Below, piece after piece: positions 23,837 through 33,049 of a stretch of 64,000 bases of DNA (positions are counted from its first letter, which is position 1; each line of letters starts with the position of its first letter). The notes below the pieces were generated by a model. The model was not told the DNA's origin and made no database searches. It worked only from the letters and a program-made list of their open reading frames with translations. Source of the DNA: Paenibacillus humicus NBRC 102415. GTDB taxonomy: Bacteria; Bacillota; Bacilli; Paenibacillales; Paenibacillaceae. A program made the position numbers and the translations under genes. The stretch covers positions 62,001 through 126,000 of the forward strand of contig NZ_BIMD01000006.1 of the NCBI RefSeq assembly GCF_004000905.1, read 5' to 3'.

Positions 23837-25306
23837 TTAGAAAATCGCGGATTCCTCTACGATGACCTTCACATATTGGATGCTGCGGTCCTCGGGGCCT
23901 TTTACCGGAAGCCCGACTTCCACATGGTCGATGATATAATCGATGTTGGACTGGGAAATGACTTCTCCCGGAAGCAGGATCGGAATGCCGGGAGGATAGA
24001 CATAAATGAATTCGGCGATGATCCGGCCGGCGGATTCCTTGAACGGAACGACCTCCGTCTCGCCGTAGAAAGCCTCGCGCGGCGTCAGGGACAGCTGCGG
24101 GATTTCCGGAATCTTCACGACCAGCTCCTGAACCTCGTCGACGCGCGGATAATGAGCCACCATGGCGCGCAGCGCTTCGACCAGCTGGCGGGTGGTATCT
24201 TCGGTGTCGCCCGGGGTAATAAGGCAGAGAATGTTGTACATATCCGACATTTCGACTTCAAGATTGAAGTTGTCCCGCAGCCAGTTCTCCGCGTCGTAGC
24301 CCGTAATGCCGAGATGACGGACGTGAATGGTCAATTTCGTCGGATCGTAATCGAATGTCGCTTCGCCGCCAAGGATCTCCTTGCCGAAGCAATAGAGGCC
24401 GTCGATTCCGTTGATCTCCGCCCGCGCCTTCTGGGCCAGCTCGATGGCCTTGTCCGCCATCTCGTAGCCGTTGACCGCGAGGTTGCGGCGGGAAGTATCC
24501 AGCGAGGCAAGCAGGATATAGGAAGTCGACGTCGTGGTCAGCATGCTGATGATCGTCTGCACCCGATGGGGATTGACGCGGCCGGCTTTCATGTTCAGCA
24601 CGGAGCTCTGGGTCATGGAGCCGCCGAGCTTATGCACGCTCGTCGCAGCCATGTCCGCTCCGGCCTGCATCGCGCTCATCGGAAGCTTGTCGTTGAAGTG
24701 GATCAGGACGCCATGCGCCTCGTCGACGAGAACCGGTACGTCGTAGCTGTGGACGAGATCGACGATTTCCTTCAGATTGGCGCAGATGCCGAAATAGGTC
24801 GGGTTGATGACCAGCACGGCCTTCGCGTCCGGGTGACGCTCAAGGGCGCGCCGAACCGAGCGCGTCGTGATGCCGTGGTCGATGCCGAGCTCGGCATCGC
24901 GGGCAGGCGATATGAACACCGGGCGCGCGCCGGCGAAGATGATGGCCGACATGATCGACTTATGGACATTGCGCGGCACGATGATCTTGTCGCCTGGAGC
25001 GCAGACGGACAGAATCATCGTCATGATGGCGCCGCTTGTGCCTTGTACGGAAAAAAAGGTATAATCGGCTCCGAATGCATCGGCGGCCAGTATTTGGGAT
25101 TCCTCGATGACGCCTGTCGGCTGGTGAAGGTCATCCAAGGGAGCTATATTGATCAAATCGATCGACAAGGCGTTGTCGCCGATGAAGGCTCGGAATTCGG
25201 AATCGGTGCCTACTCCCTTCTTGTGCCCGGGAATATGGAACTGCAGGGGGTTGTTCTCTGCGTGGCGGCGAAGCGCGCTGAAGAGAGGCGTGCGTGTATG
25301 GTCCAT
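23837..25306 (-). CDS. speA: Arginine decarboxylase (Orn/Lys/Arg decarboxylase, SpeA type)
   Basis: PLP-dependent decarboxylase of 489 residues, the size of B. subtilis SpeA (490). It makes agmatine from arginine for polyamine synthesis. Landmarks: FHIPGHKKG at 23-31, SVQGTSG near 86-92, VDEAHG at 194-199 and the Schiff-base lysine Lys226 in SVHKLGGS. The MDHTR start at 25306 is favoured by length; upstream in-frame codons to 25384 add a hydrophobic stretch unlike the family. Lysine or ornithine preference cannot be excluded from sequence alone. Downstream polyamine genes (speE/speB) are not present. Confidence 0.88.
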   Translation of the reverse strand: MDHTRTPLFSALRRHAENNPLQFHIPGHKKGVGTDSEFRAFIGDNALSIDLINIAPLDDLHQPTGVIEESQILAADAFGADYTFFSVQGTSGAIMTMILSVCAPGDKIIVPRNVHKSIMSAIIFAGARPVFISPARDAELGIDHGITTRSVRRALERHPDAKAVLVINPTYFGICANLKEIVDLVHSYDVPVLVDEAHGVLIHFNDKLPMSAMQAGADMAATSVHKLGGSMTQSSVLNMKAGRVNPHRVQTIISMLTTTSTSYILLASLDTSRRNLAVNGYEMADKAIELAQKARAEINGIDGLYCFGKEILGGEATFDYDPTKLTIHVRHLGITGYDAENWLRDNFNLEVEMSDMYNILCLITPGDTEDTTRQLVEALRAMVAHYPRVDEVQELVVKIPEIPQLSLTPREAFYGETEVVPFKESAGRIIAEFIYVYPPGIPILLPGEVISQSNIDYIIDHVEVGLPVKGPEDRSIQYVKVIVEESAIF

Positions 25307-25352
25307 CGCTATGATCCACAGCCTTTCAGATTCAGGTATACAAACAAAAATG

Positions 25353-25380
25353 AGTATAGCATGTACGGGGGGGAATGCAA
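25353..25380 (-). promoter_or_regulatory. Putative sigma-A promoter of speA
   Basis: On the minus strand TTGCAT, a 16-nt spacer containing a run of seven C, and TATACT, about 50 nt before the start codon. Confidence 0.6.
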
Positions 25381-25440
25381 GCATGCAAACCCTCGCCGTC
25401 TCAGATCGGGAAAGGGGTTCGTCGCTGCTTGGAACTGAAG

Positions 25441-26679
25441 ATGCCCGCGAACGGGAAAAAGATCATTCGCTCGCCGTTCGTCATTAAACTTCTTCTTATT
25501 ATGTTCGGAGTCGAATTTGTCAAAGGAGCCGTGCTCGTATCGGTGCTCCCGGTGTATATGCGCGATGCCCTCGGGCTGTCCGCCTACGCCGTAGGCTGGG
25601 CGCTCGCGGCCCAATATATCGGCGACAACGCCTTCCGCAGCCCGCTCGGCTGGATCATCGACCGGATCGGCTACCGGACGGTCATGCTGCTCGGCGTGCT
25701 GTTCACCTGCATGTCCGTCGGGATCATCGCCTTCACCTCGGGCACCGGCTGGATCATTGCCGCCTGCGTGCTGCTCGGCGTCGGCACCTCGCCCCTATGG
25801 CCTTGCGTCATTACGGGGGCGACGGCCGTAGCCGGGAACGAGGCCGGCGGCAGCATGATGAGCGTCATCTATATGAGCTGGCTGATCGGCGTCGGCATGG
25901 GGCCGATCGTCATCAATTTCTTCATCATCAAAAGCTATGAGCCCGCCTTCTGGCTGATGGGGGCTATCCTGGTCCTCATCCTGCTCGTCACCTTGACTCT
26001 GCCCGGCCGCAGGGGATCGAGGGAAATCGAGGGCAAGCTCGAGGAGCAGGCGCCGCACGCATCGCGCGGACCGCTTATCCCGCGGATCCGCCGCTACTTC
26101 AAGAAGGTCGGCGAATCCCTGCATGCCAGCAAGCTGCTCTATCCCGCCATGTTCATCCAGAACTTCGCGCTCGGCTTGCTGACGCCTGTCCTGACGCAAT
26201 ATGCGCGGACGGTGCTGCATTTGACCCCGCAGCAGTACAGCGCTTATCTCGTGGCGGGGGGAGCGGTGACGGTGCTGGGCCTGATTCCGGTCGGCAAATG
26301 GGTCGACCGCTACGGCACCCGCTGGTTTCTGCATGTAGGCTTTCTCGTCGCGGCCGTAGCGCTGCCTCTGCTCGGCTATACGCGCCAGCTGACGCTTGTC
26401 CTGTTCGTCGTTGCGCTGGTCGGGCTCGGGTATGCCTGCATCATCCCGGCATGGAACGCACTGATCGCCAAGGCGATTCCGAAGGAGGAGCGAGGCGCGG
26501 TATGGGGCTTCTTCCTGACCATCGAAGGCCTCGGCATGGTGCTCGGCTCCATCATGTCCGGACGGCTCTGGGACAGCTACGGCTCCCATGCGCCGTTCCT
26601 CATCAGCGGCGGATCGCTCATTGTCCTGTTCGTCCTTCATCTGCTGATCATCCGCCGCGGCCGGATTTCCCTGGCCTAG
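25441..26679 (+). CDS. MFS transporter
   Basis: 412 residues with about 12 membrane helices in two halves split by a cytosolic loop near residues 195-220. The N-half carries GWIIDRIGYRTVMLLG (the MFS A-motif-like loop) and the C-half GKWVDRYGTRWFLHVG, its usual duplicate. Substrate unknown; the family includes drug and metabolite exporters. I chose the ATG at 25441; TTG at 25429 after AAAGGGG is an alternative. It is divergent from speA, and polyamine export is a guess from location only. Confidence 0.85.
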   Translation: MPANGKKIIRSPFVIKLLLIMFGVEFVKGAVLVSVLPVYMRDALGLSAYAVGWALAAQYIGDNAFRSPLGWIIDRIGYRTVMLLGVLFTCMSVGIIAFTSGTGWIIAACVLLGVGTSPLWPCVITGATAVAGNEAGGSMMSVIYMSWLIGVGMGPIVINFFIIKSYEPAFWLMGAILVLILLVTLTLPGRRGSREIEGKLEEQAPHASRGPLIPRIRRYFKKVGESLHASKLLYPAMFIQNFALGLLTPVLTQYARTVLHLTPQQYSAYLVAGGAVTVLGLIPVGKWVDRYGTRWFLHVGFLVAAVALPLLGYTRQLTLVLFVVALVGLGYACIIPAWNALIAKAIPKEERGAVWGFFLTIEGLGMVLGSIMSGRLWDSYGSHAPFLISGGSLIVLFVLHLLIIRRGRISLA

Positions 26680-26697
26680 CTGCCGGAAACGACAAGC

Positions 26698-26740
26698 AAG
26701 CCCCCCTGCAGGTCCTTGACGGGCCGGCAGGGGGGCTTTG
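26698..26740. terminator. Terminator between the MFS gene and yktB
   Basis: AAGCCCCCCTGC ... GCAGGGGGGCTT hairpin; on the plus strand followed by TTG/TCG rather than a clean T-run, so efficiency is uncertain. Confidence 0.65.
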
Positions 26741-26749
26741 TCGTGTCGG

Positions 26750-27436
26750 TTATTGTACAGCCAGCCGGTAGAGGGGCATGAGCGTCTCGACGACCTGCTC
26801 CGCGCGGGCGACGAAAGCTTCGCCGTCCGTCAGGAGAGGGTCATGCCGGTCGATATGGATGCCGCACAGAATTTCCGCTGCCTTGACGTTCTGCAGGCGC
26901 TCGAACAAGGAGGCGAGCTCTCCGGGAGCCAGGGCGGAACCTGCGACGGCGCCGGGAACGGTATGATCTCCCGACCAGACGTAGAAGTCCGGGATGGCGG
27001 AGTGGATGCTGTCCAGCTGCTTCAGAGCGTCTGCGGCGAAGGCAGCCTTGCCGGCAGCCTCGTAGATGACGGCGAACTGGATGAAGACATGAGTACCCCA
27101 CAGGCCGATCTGGAAATGGGGATGAGCCTTGTAGCCGCGCTTGTTGGCGGCGAAAGCGACCCAGGTGTCGCTGGGGGGATTCACGGTTCTTCTGGCATGC
27201 TTGGCCACATGCGGGTAGAATTCAGTCCCGGCGAGCACGCTCAGCAGCGGGGCGATGCGGCGGCCCAGCTCTTCCAGCTTCGGGCGAATGCGGCCGATGA
27301 GCGCTTCCATCCGCGGCTCGAGACCCTGGATCTCGAATACGTCGAAGTCGCTTTGGGAAAATCCGGGAAACGGAGCGATGCGGCCGTCAGCCTGAGCGGC
27401 AGGAGCGGTTTGCGGCGCTGTGGCGGAGGTTGTCAT
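26750..27436 (-). CDS. yktB: YktB family protein (UPF0637/DUF1054)
   Basis: 228 residues. The N-terminus FPGFSQSDFDVFEIQGLEPRMEALIGRIRPKLEELG and the later DTWVAFAANKRGYKAHPHFQIGLWGTHVFIQFAVIYE are characteristic of the UPF0637 (YktB) family of Bacilli. The function is unknown. ATG at 27436 has AAGGGA about 10 nt upstream. The promoter region holds a TG-extended -10 flanked by 11-bp inverted repeats. Confidence 0.88.
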   Translation of the reverse strand: MTTSATAPQTAPAAQADGRIAPFPGFSQSDFDVFEIQGLEPRMEALIGRIRPKLEELGRRIAPLLSVLAGTEFYPHVAKHARRTVNPPSDTWVAFAANKRGYKAHPHFQIGLWGTHVFIQFAVIYEAAGKAAFAADALKQLDSIHSAIPDFYVWSGDHTVPGAVAGSALAPGELASLFERLQNVKAAEILCGIHIDRHDPLLTDGEAFVARAEQVVETLMPLYRLAVQ

Positions 27437-27503
27437 AGAGTGTCGTCCCTTCGGGGGAAATAATGAGCCCCGCATTCCGCTCAAGCGGTCATGCCGGGGC
27501 TGT

Positions 27504-27547
27504 CTTGTCCATATAGTATACCACAGGGCAGGGCCGATATGGACAAG
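27504..27547 (-). promoter_or_regulatory. yktB promoter with flanking inverted repeat
   Basis: CTTGTCCATAT at 27504-27514 and its exact complement ATATGGACAAG at 27537-27547 enclose an extended -10 (minus strand TGGTATACT). The arrangement suggests an operator around the promoter; no regulator is identified. Confidence 0.55.
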
Positions 27548-27717
27548 GCGGGGACGTTGATCAGGTAACCGCTTCCAATCGAGAGGGGGCGGCAGCCCTT
27601 TTCTTCAAAAATAGTCAATAAACCAAGTTGCCAGCACATAAGATGGAGTATAAACTACAGGTAAGAACAAATTGTCAGAACATTTGGTCAACATTATCCA
27701 GACAGGGAGGGATTGCC

Positions 27718-28314
27718 GTGAACAAAAGCTACGAAGTGGAGTATTGCAATTTGGAGCTGCGATTTGACCGCCGGCAAATCCAAAATCTCATTCGCGATTT
27801 GATTCATGAGGGGTATTCCCTGTATTGGAGCGAGACCGAGGCACAGTTCCTGATCTCCATCCGCACGGGAAGAAAGCTCGTCAAGCTGCGCTTCCAAAAA
27901 ATGAAGAGCCGCTACAAAATCGTGGGGGATTATATCATCAAGGATGAGAAGCTGTCGGAATTAATCGAGAAGCTGATTGGCGATACCCGGGGCCATGCTG
28001 TCGTGAAGCGGATGAAGGACCGTCAGATCGTCATTGAAAATATCATGTTCGGCGAAATCATCCGATTGGTGGAGGTGTCGGGAATGGAGCACCGCATCAT
28101 TTATCAAAAGCGTCCAGTCGTCACGCTGGAGGAGATTCTCAAGTCGTTCCAGTCGACTCGGGCCGAAGAGCGGGCTGCCGTTCTCCGCTACGAGCTGGAT
28201 TACGAGCTGTGCGTGCTTCACGACGCTCTCAAGAGCGGCGACGAGGCGGCGGCCGACGAGAGCCGCGAGCGCCTGGCCGTCATGAGAAGCGAAATGCTTC
28301 AGCTGGAGCTGTAA
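27718..28314 (+). CDS. Conserved-looking protein, unknown function (198 aa)
   Basis: Starts at GTG with GGGAGG 8 nt upstream (VNKSYEVEYCNLELRFD). Central part: YSLYWSETEAQFLISIRTG ... IVGDYIIKDEKLSELIEKLIGDTRGHAVVKRMKDRQIVIENIMFGEIIRLVEVSGMEHRIIYQK, which has the feel of a Paenibacillus-wide family, some members of which carry the doubtful label 'non-ribosomal peptide synthetase module'. No PPant, adenylation or catalytic motif is visible, so I assign no function. The last codons are part of an imperfect 45-nt tandem repeat that continues past the stop. Confidence 0.6.
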   Translation: MNKSYEVEYCNLELRFDRRQIQNLIRDLIHEGYSLYWSETEAQFLISIRTGRKLVKLRFQKMKSRYKIVGDYIIKDEKLSELIEKLIGDTRGHAVVKRMKDRQIVIENIMFGEIIRLVEVSGMEHRIIYQKRPVVTLEEILKSFQSTRAEERAAVLRYELDYELCVLHDALKSGDEAAADESRERLAVMRSEMLQLEL

Positions 28315-28375
28315 GGCCGAGACGGAGAACGTCGTGGAGGCCTTCGGCTGGAGCTGCAAGGCCGAGACGGAGAAC
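28297..28375 (+). repeat. Imperfect tandem repeat, 45-nt period, across a stop codon
   Basis: Two copies of a 34-nt unit beginning CTTC(A/G)GCTGGAGCTG(T/C)AAGG at 28297-28330 and 28342-28375 with two mismatches. The period is a multiple of three; the TAA stop of the first copy is CAA in the second. Confidence 0.8.
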
Positions 28376-28411
28376 CATTGTCGGGACGAAGCCAATTTAA
28401 AACCTGCGGCC

Positions 28412-28441
28412 GCCGGCGAGCCTTGTGCTCCCGGCTTTTTT
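28412..28441 (+). terminator. Terminator after the 198-aa gene
   Basis: GCCGGCGAGC/GCTCCCGGC-type stem followed by TTTTTT. Confidence 0.75.
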
Positions 28442-28571
28442 CGCGTTGCCGGACTGCCGTCAAAGGGGTCCCGTTTCGCGCCGATCGGTCGGATTGGAAC
28501 TTGCCGCGGCATTTCCGGCCCAGGGTTCATCCAATATTCATCTGCTCCGGATTCGTTTCGGGAGGCGTTCA

Positions 28572-28580
28572 TGGTACAAT
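28572..28580 (+). promoter_or_regulatory. Putative extended -10 promoter of gnd
   Basis: TGGTACAAT with no good -35, about 80 nt before the start of the 6-phosphogluconate dehydrogenase gene. Confidence 0.45.
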
Positions 28581-28658
28581 GACTTGCATAACGGAACAAA
28601 AAGGGTACACTAGTGGAAGTGCGTATCGCCTGTATAACTTAGCAAAGGAATGGTCAAT

Positions 28659-30080
28659 ATGTCGAAACAGCAGATCGGCGTCGTCGGCCTTGCCGTCATG
28701 GGCAAGAACCTCGCGCTTAACATTGAGAGCAAAGGCTTCACGGTATCGGTATACAACCGTTCCCGCGAAAAGACGGACGAGCTTGTCGCGGAATCCGCCG
28801 GCAAAAACCTGTTCCCTGCCTACACGATCGAAGAATTCGTCGCTTCCCTTGAAGTGCCGCGCAAAATCCTCATCATGGTCAAAGCCGGCCGTCCGACGGA
28901 CGCCGTCATCGACGAGCTGGTTCCCCATCTGAGCGAAGGCGACATCATCATCGACGGCGGCAACGCCTACTTCCCTGACACGGAGCGCCGCAGCAAGGAT
29001 CTCGAGGCCAAAGGCTTCCGCTTCGTCGGCGCCGGCGTTTCCGGCGGCGAAGAGGGCGCTTTGAAAGGGCCGGCGATCATGCCTGGCGGTCCTGAATCGG
29101 CCTACAAGCTCGTCGAGCCGATCCTGACCGGCATTTCCGCCAAAGTGAACGGCGACCCATGCTGCACGTACATCGGACCAGGCGGCGCCGGCCATTACGT
29201 CAAGATGGTCCACAACGGCATCGAGTACGGCGACATGCAGCTGATCACCGAAGCCTACCACCTTCTGAGCTCCGTGCTCGGCCTGTCCACGGACGAGCTG
29301 CACGAGATTTTCACGGAGTGGAACAAGGGCGAGCTGGACAGCTACTTGATCGAGATCACAGCCGACATCTTCTCCAAGAAGGATCCGGAGACGGGCAAAG
29401 CGATGGTCGACGTCATTCTCGACTCCGCCGGCCAAAAAGGTACGGGCAAATGGACGAGCCAAAGCGCTCTGGATCTCGGCGTGCCGCTGTCCATCATTAC
29501 GCAGTCCGTCTTCTCCCGCTTCCTCTCCGCCATGAAGGAAGAGCGCGTCCATGCAAGCAAAGTGCTGAGCGGACCGCAAGCCGCTCCGTACCAAGGCGAC
29601 AAGGCCGCATTCATCGAAGCGGTCCGCAAAGCCTTGTTCGCGAGCAAGATCTGCTCCTATGCCCAAGGCTTCGCCCAAATGCGCGCGGCTTCCGATGAGT
29701 TCGACTGGAACCTGCGCTACGGCGACATCGCCATGATCTTCCGCGGCGGCTGCATCATCCGCGCCCGCTTCCTGCAGAAGATCAAGGATGCGTACGATCG
29801 CGACGCGGGACTCAAAAACCTGCTGCTTGACGATTACTTCAAAGGTGTCGTAGAGGAGTATCAGGGCGCATGGCGCGAAGTCGTGACGGCTGCCGTAACG
29901 AGCGGCATTCCGGTTCCGGGCTTCTCCAGCGCGCTGGCCTACTTCGACAGCTATCGCACGGAGCGCCTGCCGGCCAACCTGCTTCAGGCGCAGCGCGACT
30001 ACTTCGGCGCCCACACGTTCGAGCGTGTGGACAAGGAAGGAACGTTCCACTTCGAGTGGATGGAATCCAGCGAGGGCTGA
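28659..30080 (+). CDS. gnd: 6-phosphogluconate dehydrogenase (decarboxylating)
   Basis: Oxidises and decarboxylates 6-phosphogluconate to ribulose 5-phosphate with NADP+, third step of the oxidative pentose-phosphate pathway. 473 residues, the normal length of the long GndA type. Visible: N-terminal dinucleotide fold [42 protein letters not shown] (substrate loop), [22 protein letters not shown] with the catalytic Lys, and [35 protein letters not shown] at the C-terminus. ATG at 28659 has AAAGGA 9 nt upstream; an ATG at 28650 is nearly adjacent to the ribosome site. Confidence 0.95.
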   Translation: MSKQQIGVVGLAVMGKNLALNIESKGFTVSVYNRSREKTDELVAESAGKNLFPAYTIEEFVASLEVPRKILIMVKAGRPTDAVIDELVPHLSEGDIIIDGGNAYFPDTERRSKDLEAKGFRFVGAGVSGGEEGALKGPAIMPGGPESAYKLVEPILTGISAKVNGDPCCTYIGPGGAGHYVKMVHNGIEYGDMQLITEAYHLLSSVLGLSTDELHEIFTEWNKGELDSYLIEITADIFSKKDPETGKAMVDVILDSAGQKGTGKWTSQSALDLGVPLSIITQSVFSRFLSAMKEERVHASKVLSGPQAAPYQGDKAAFIEAVRKALFASKICSYAQGFAQMRAASDEFDWNLRYGDIAMIFRGGCIIRARFLQKIKDAYDRDAGLKNLLLDDYFKGVVEEYQGAWREVVTAAVTSGIPVPGFSSALAYFDSYRTERLPANLLQAQRDYFGAHTFERVDKEGTFHFEWMESSEG

Positions 30081-30129
30081 TGGCAAGCTGCGGGGATGGA
30101 GTCCAAGAGGAGGCCGGCGAGGCGTGGCG

Positions 30130-30429
30130 TCAGCCTTGCCTCTCCAAGCCGTGCAGAGCTTCGCGAAGCATGCCTCGCAGCCGGTCCGCCTCAAGCGGTC
30201 CGGTGCGCGGCGAAGCCAGCAGGCTCATGGCCGCTTCGGCGAATCCCCGATAGTTTTTGAGCAAGCGTGGCTGCGATAATTCCGCTAGGGCGGAATCTTC
30301 GTCGGCCACCTTTTTTTTGATATAATCCAGCGCCCACACGACATCTTCCCGGCATAATGACGATCCAGGATCGAGGATATGGCGAAGCTTGCGGGCTGAT
30401 TGCGCCTGCGGTCCCTGTTCCATCGGCAT
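30130..30429 (-). CDS. Small helical protein, unknown function (99 aa)
   Basis: Ribosome site GAAGGAGG about 10 nt before the ATG. The protein is Arg/Leu/Ala-rich and predicted mostly helical (EDVVWALDYIKKKVADEDSALAELSQPRLLKNYRGFAEAAMSLLA), with no signal peptide, membrane segment or recognised motif. It runs opposite to gnd and aroK. Confidence 0.55.
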   Translation of the reverse strand: MPMEQGPQAQSARKLRHILDPGSSLCREDVVWALDYIKKKVADEDSALAELSQPRLLKNYRGFAEAAMSLLASPRTGPLEADRLRGMLREALHGLERQG

Positions 30430-30566
30430 GGCTGGCCGCCCTCCTTCAAGAGGTAGAATGATCTCCTCTATCCATATGGAAAAATAAGAATTTTATACCC
30501 TGTCTCTAGCAATTGATGATATGATATTTGAAAGATTGACATCGCATGGGAAGGTGTGAGCATCAG

Positions 30567-31121
30567 GTGGTCGGAGAAGATCAGCCCTCGCGCAGCAAAA
30601 TCGTTCTCGTGGGCTTCATGGGAACCGGGAAATCCACCGTCGCGGGCCAGCTTGCCGCGCGCCTTGGATACGGCTGGACCGACACGGATTCCGAGGTGGT
30701 CGCCGAGGAGGGCTGCTCCATTGCGGAGCTGTTCGCCCGGCATGGCGAGCCTTATTTCCGCGAAGCGGAAACCCGGGCATTGACCCGGCTGCTGACAGCG
30801 GACACGCCCCTCGTCATCGCCACGGGCGGAGGAACGGTGCTGTCGGAAGCGAACCGCGAGCTGATGCTGCGGCATGGCTTCGTGGCCGCGCTGCGCGCGA
30901 GCGAAGCCGTCATCGTGCAGAGGGTCGCCGGCGACACGGCCAGACCACTGCTGGCCGGAGATCCGGCGGCCAAAGTACGCGAGCTTATGAAAGCCCGCAG
31001 CGGAGCCTATGACTTCGCCCAGCTGAGCGTGGATACGGACGGCCTGAATCCCGGTGCCGTCGCCGAATCCGTGTTGTCGGGCTACCTCGGTACTTCAGGG
31101 CTTTACCGCGTTTCAGAATAA
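30567..31121 (+). CDS. aroK: Shikimate kinase
   Basis: Phosphorylates shikimate at O3 with ATP in the chorismate pathway. Walker A GFMGTGKST at residues 16-24 (Lys22), DTDSE with the shikimate/Mg contact, and ATGGGTV (substrate GGG loop) are present; about 184 residues. GTG at 30567 has AAGGTG at about 10 nt; an ATG at 30546 is an alternative in-frame start with no ribosome site. It ends 37 nt before aroA, so the two consecutive pathway enzymes lie together. The lid Arg is plausibly in ARPLLAGDP. Confidence 0.9.
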   Translation: MVGEDQPSRSKIVLVGFMGTGKSTVAGQLAARLGYGWTDTDSEVVAEEGCSIAELFARHGEPYFREAETRALTRLLTADTPLVIATGGGTVLSEANRELMLRHGFVAALRASEAVIVQRVAGDTARPLLAGDPAAKVRELMKARSGAYDFAQLSVDTDGLNPGAVAESVLSGYLGTSGLYRVSE

Positions 31122-31158
31122 TTCCATTTCAATCCAGCATAAAGGGGAATACACTCCA

Positions 31159-32457
31159 ATGGACGTGATCGTAACGCCTACGCCGGAGCTCAAGGGCAGC
31201 ATCCAGGCGCTTTCATCCAAAAACTACACGACGCGGTATTTGCTTGTCGCCGCCCTGGCCGAAGGAACCAGCACGATCTACTATCCGGCGCATAGCGAGG
31301 ACAGCGACGCCATGCGCCGCTGCATCCGCGATCTCGGAGCCGAGCTTCAGGAAGATGACGAGAAGATCGTCATCAAGGGCTTCGGGAGCTCCCCGCGCGA
31401 CGTGAAGGAGCTCAATGTAGGCAACGCCGGAGCTGTGCTCCGCTTCCTGATGGGCATCGCCGCTCTCTGCCCGGAGGTGACGTTCGTGAACGCGTATCCC
31501 GACTCGCTCGGCAAGCGCCCGCATCATGACCTGATTGATTCCCTGCGCCAGATGGGCGTCGAGGTGGACGATCAGGAAGGCAAGCTGCCGATTACGATCC
31601 GCGGCGGCAGCCCCAAGGGCGGCCGCATCACCGTATCGGGCAGCGTCAGCTCGCAGTTTCTGAGCGCGCTGCTGTTCCTCGCGCCTCTCCTGAAGGAGGA
31701 CAGCGAGATCCAGGTGCTGCATGACCTCAAGTCCAAAGTCGTCATCGGGCAGACGCTCGAAGTGCTGGAGGAGGCGGGAATTGTCATCCAAGCGTCCGAA
31801 GATCTCATGAGCTACCGAATTCCCGGAGGGCAGCGCTATGCCGCCCGGACGTACCGGGTGCAGGGCGATTATCCCGGATCGGCCGCCGTGCTGGCTGCTG
31901 CGGCGGTGACCCGCTCTGACGTCGTCATCCATGGGCTTCCGGAGAAGAGCCGCCAGGGCGAGCGCGCCGTCGTCGACGTGCTGCGCATGATGGAGGTGCC
32001 TCTGGAGCATAAGGACGGCGACATCCGGGTCCGCGGCAACGGACGCCTCAAGGCGGTTGAATTCGACGGAGACGCGGCGACCGACGCGGTGCTGGCCATG
32101 GTCGCGGCAGCCGTCCACGCCGAAGGCACCTCCCGGTTCTACAATGTCGAGAATCTCCGCTACAAGGAATGCGACCGCATCACCGACTACTTGGCGGAGC
32201 TCCGCAAGGCCGGCGCCGACGTCGAGGAGAAGCGCGACGAGATCATCGTGCACGGCAAGCCGGAAGGGCTCGAGGGCGGCGTGGAAATCAACGCCCATTA
32301 CGACCACCGGGTCATCATGGCGCTGACCGTCGTCGGCCTGCGCTGCCGCAAGCCGCTGCGGATCAAGGATGCGCATCATGTCGCGAAGTCCTATCCGATC
32401 TATTTCGATCATTTGCAGGCGCTCGGCGCGCAGGTGGAATGGACGGAATCCAAGTAA
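31159..32457 (+). CDS. aroA: 5-enolpyruvylshikimate-3-phosphate synthase
   Basis: Transfers enolpyruvyl from PEP to shikimate-3-phosphate. 432 residues, the usual length. Signatures: LNVGNAGAVLRFLMGIAAL (NAGT-like substrate loop; here NAGA), GKRPHHDLIDSLRQMGVEV, SSQFLSALL and the C-terminal NLRYKECDRITDYLAELRKAGADVEE with DHRVIMAL. The NAGA in place of NAGT belongs to class II variants; I note it without claiming glyphosate behaviour. ATG at 31159 has AAAGGGGAA upstream. Directly after aroK. Confidence 0.93.
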   Translation: MDVIVTPTPELKGSIQALSSKNYTTRYLLVAALAEGTSTIYYPAHSEDSDAMRRCIRDLGAELQEDDEKIVIKGFGSSPRDVKELNVGNAGAVLRFLMGIAALCPEVTFVNAYPDSLGKRPHHDLIDSLRQMGVEVDDQEGKLPITIRGGSPKGGRITVSGSVSSQFLSALLFLAPLLKEDSEIQVLHDLKSKVVIGQTLEVLEEAGIVIQASEDLMSYRIPGGQRYAARTYRVQGDYPGSAAVLAAAAVTRSDVVIHGLPEKSRQGERAVVDVLRMMEVPLEHKDGDIRVRGNGRLKAVEFDGDAATDAVLAMVAAAVHAEGTSRFYNVENLRYKECDRITDYLAELRKAGADVEEKRDEIIVHGKPEGLEGGVEINAHYDHRVIMALTVVGLRCRKPLRIKDAHHVAKSYPIYFDHLQALGAQVEWTESK

Positions 32458-32503
32458 ATATTCTCTATCATGGTTAAGTTAACTTGAAAGGGAGGGCTTG
32501 CAC

Positions 32504-32932
32504 ATGGCATTTGAAAACCCCGCCAGGGACGAAATCAAGAAGCTTCTCGAACAGAATCCTGTCGTTGCCGTCGTCGGACTTTCCGACAACCCGGAGCGGA
32601 CATCCCATTCCGTATCCGCCGCCATGAAGGAGCGGGGCTACCGGATCATTCCCGTCAATCCCGCAGCTCCCGCCATACTCGGCGAGACGAGCTACGCCTC
32701 GCTGCTGGACGTGCCGGAGCCGATCGGCATCGTGAACGTGTTCAGGCGCAGCGAGTTCACGCCTGACATCGCCCGCGAAGCGGTGCAGGCCGGCGCCAAG
32801 GTGCTCTGGCTGCAGCTCGGCGTCTACAGCGAGGAAGCGGCCGACATCGCCCAAGCGGGCGGCTTGACGGTCATCATGGACCGCTGCATCAAGGTCGAGG
32901 ATTCCATTCTCCGGCCGGCGATCGGCGGCTAG
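32504..32932 (+). CDS. CoA-binding (Rossmann) protein, YccU-like
   Basis: 142 residues forming one CoA_binding Rossmann domain: VVAVVGLSDNPERTSHSVSAAMKERGYRIIPVNP, then PIGIVNVFRRSEFTPDIAREAVQAGAKVLWLQLGVYSEEAA and CIKVED. Such proteins resemble the isolated first domain of succinyl-CoA synthetase alpha; no reaction is known. GGGAGG 8 nt before the ATG. It follows aroA by 46 nt, probably its own transcript end at the hairpin near 32988. Confidence 0.85.
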   Translation: MAFENPARDEIKKLLEQNPVVAVVGLSDNPERTSHSVSAAMKERGYRIIPVNPAAPAILGETSYASLLDVPEPIGIVNVFRRSEFTPDIAREAVQAGAKVLWLQLGVYSEEAADIAQAGGLTVIMDRCIKVEDSILRPAIGG

Positions 32933-32987
32933 ACGGACTGGGGGAGCGTTTGCTTGCGACGCTGCCTTTCTCGAATGTGCCGGCATG

Positions 32988-33016
32988 GGGCAGGACCTTT
33001 GAGGGCCTGCCTTTTT
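32988..33016 (+). terminator. Terminator before the PTS operon
   Basis: GGGGCAGG/CCTGCC arms followed by TTTTTGCTTTT, just before a TTGACA promoter. Confidence 0.65.
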
Positions 33017-33020
33017 GCTT

Positions 33021-33049
33021 TTGACAAAGGGAAATGAAACGCTTACCAT
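33021..33049 (+). promoter_or_regulatory. Putative sigma-A promoter of the PTS operon
   Basis: TTGACA at 33021, 17-nt spacer, TACCAT (4 of 6) at 33044. The sequence GAAACGCTTACC across it is cre-like but does not fit the CcpA consensus spacing. Confidence 0.6.

Noticed and set aside
23810..25438. 542-codon plus-strand open frame opposite speA
   Set aside because: It is the antisense frame of a high-GC arginine decarboxylase gene; it shows His/Arg/Asp-rich antisense composition and no domain or ribosome site.
31213..32412. 399-codon minus-strand frame opposite aroA
   Set aside because: Antisense shadow of EPSP synthase, with no ribosome site.
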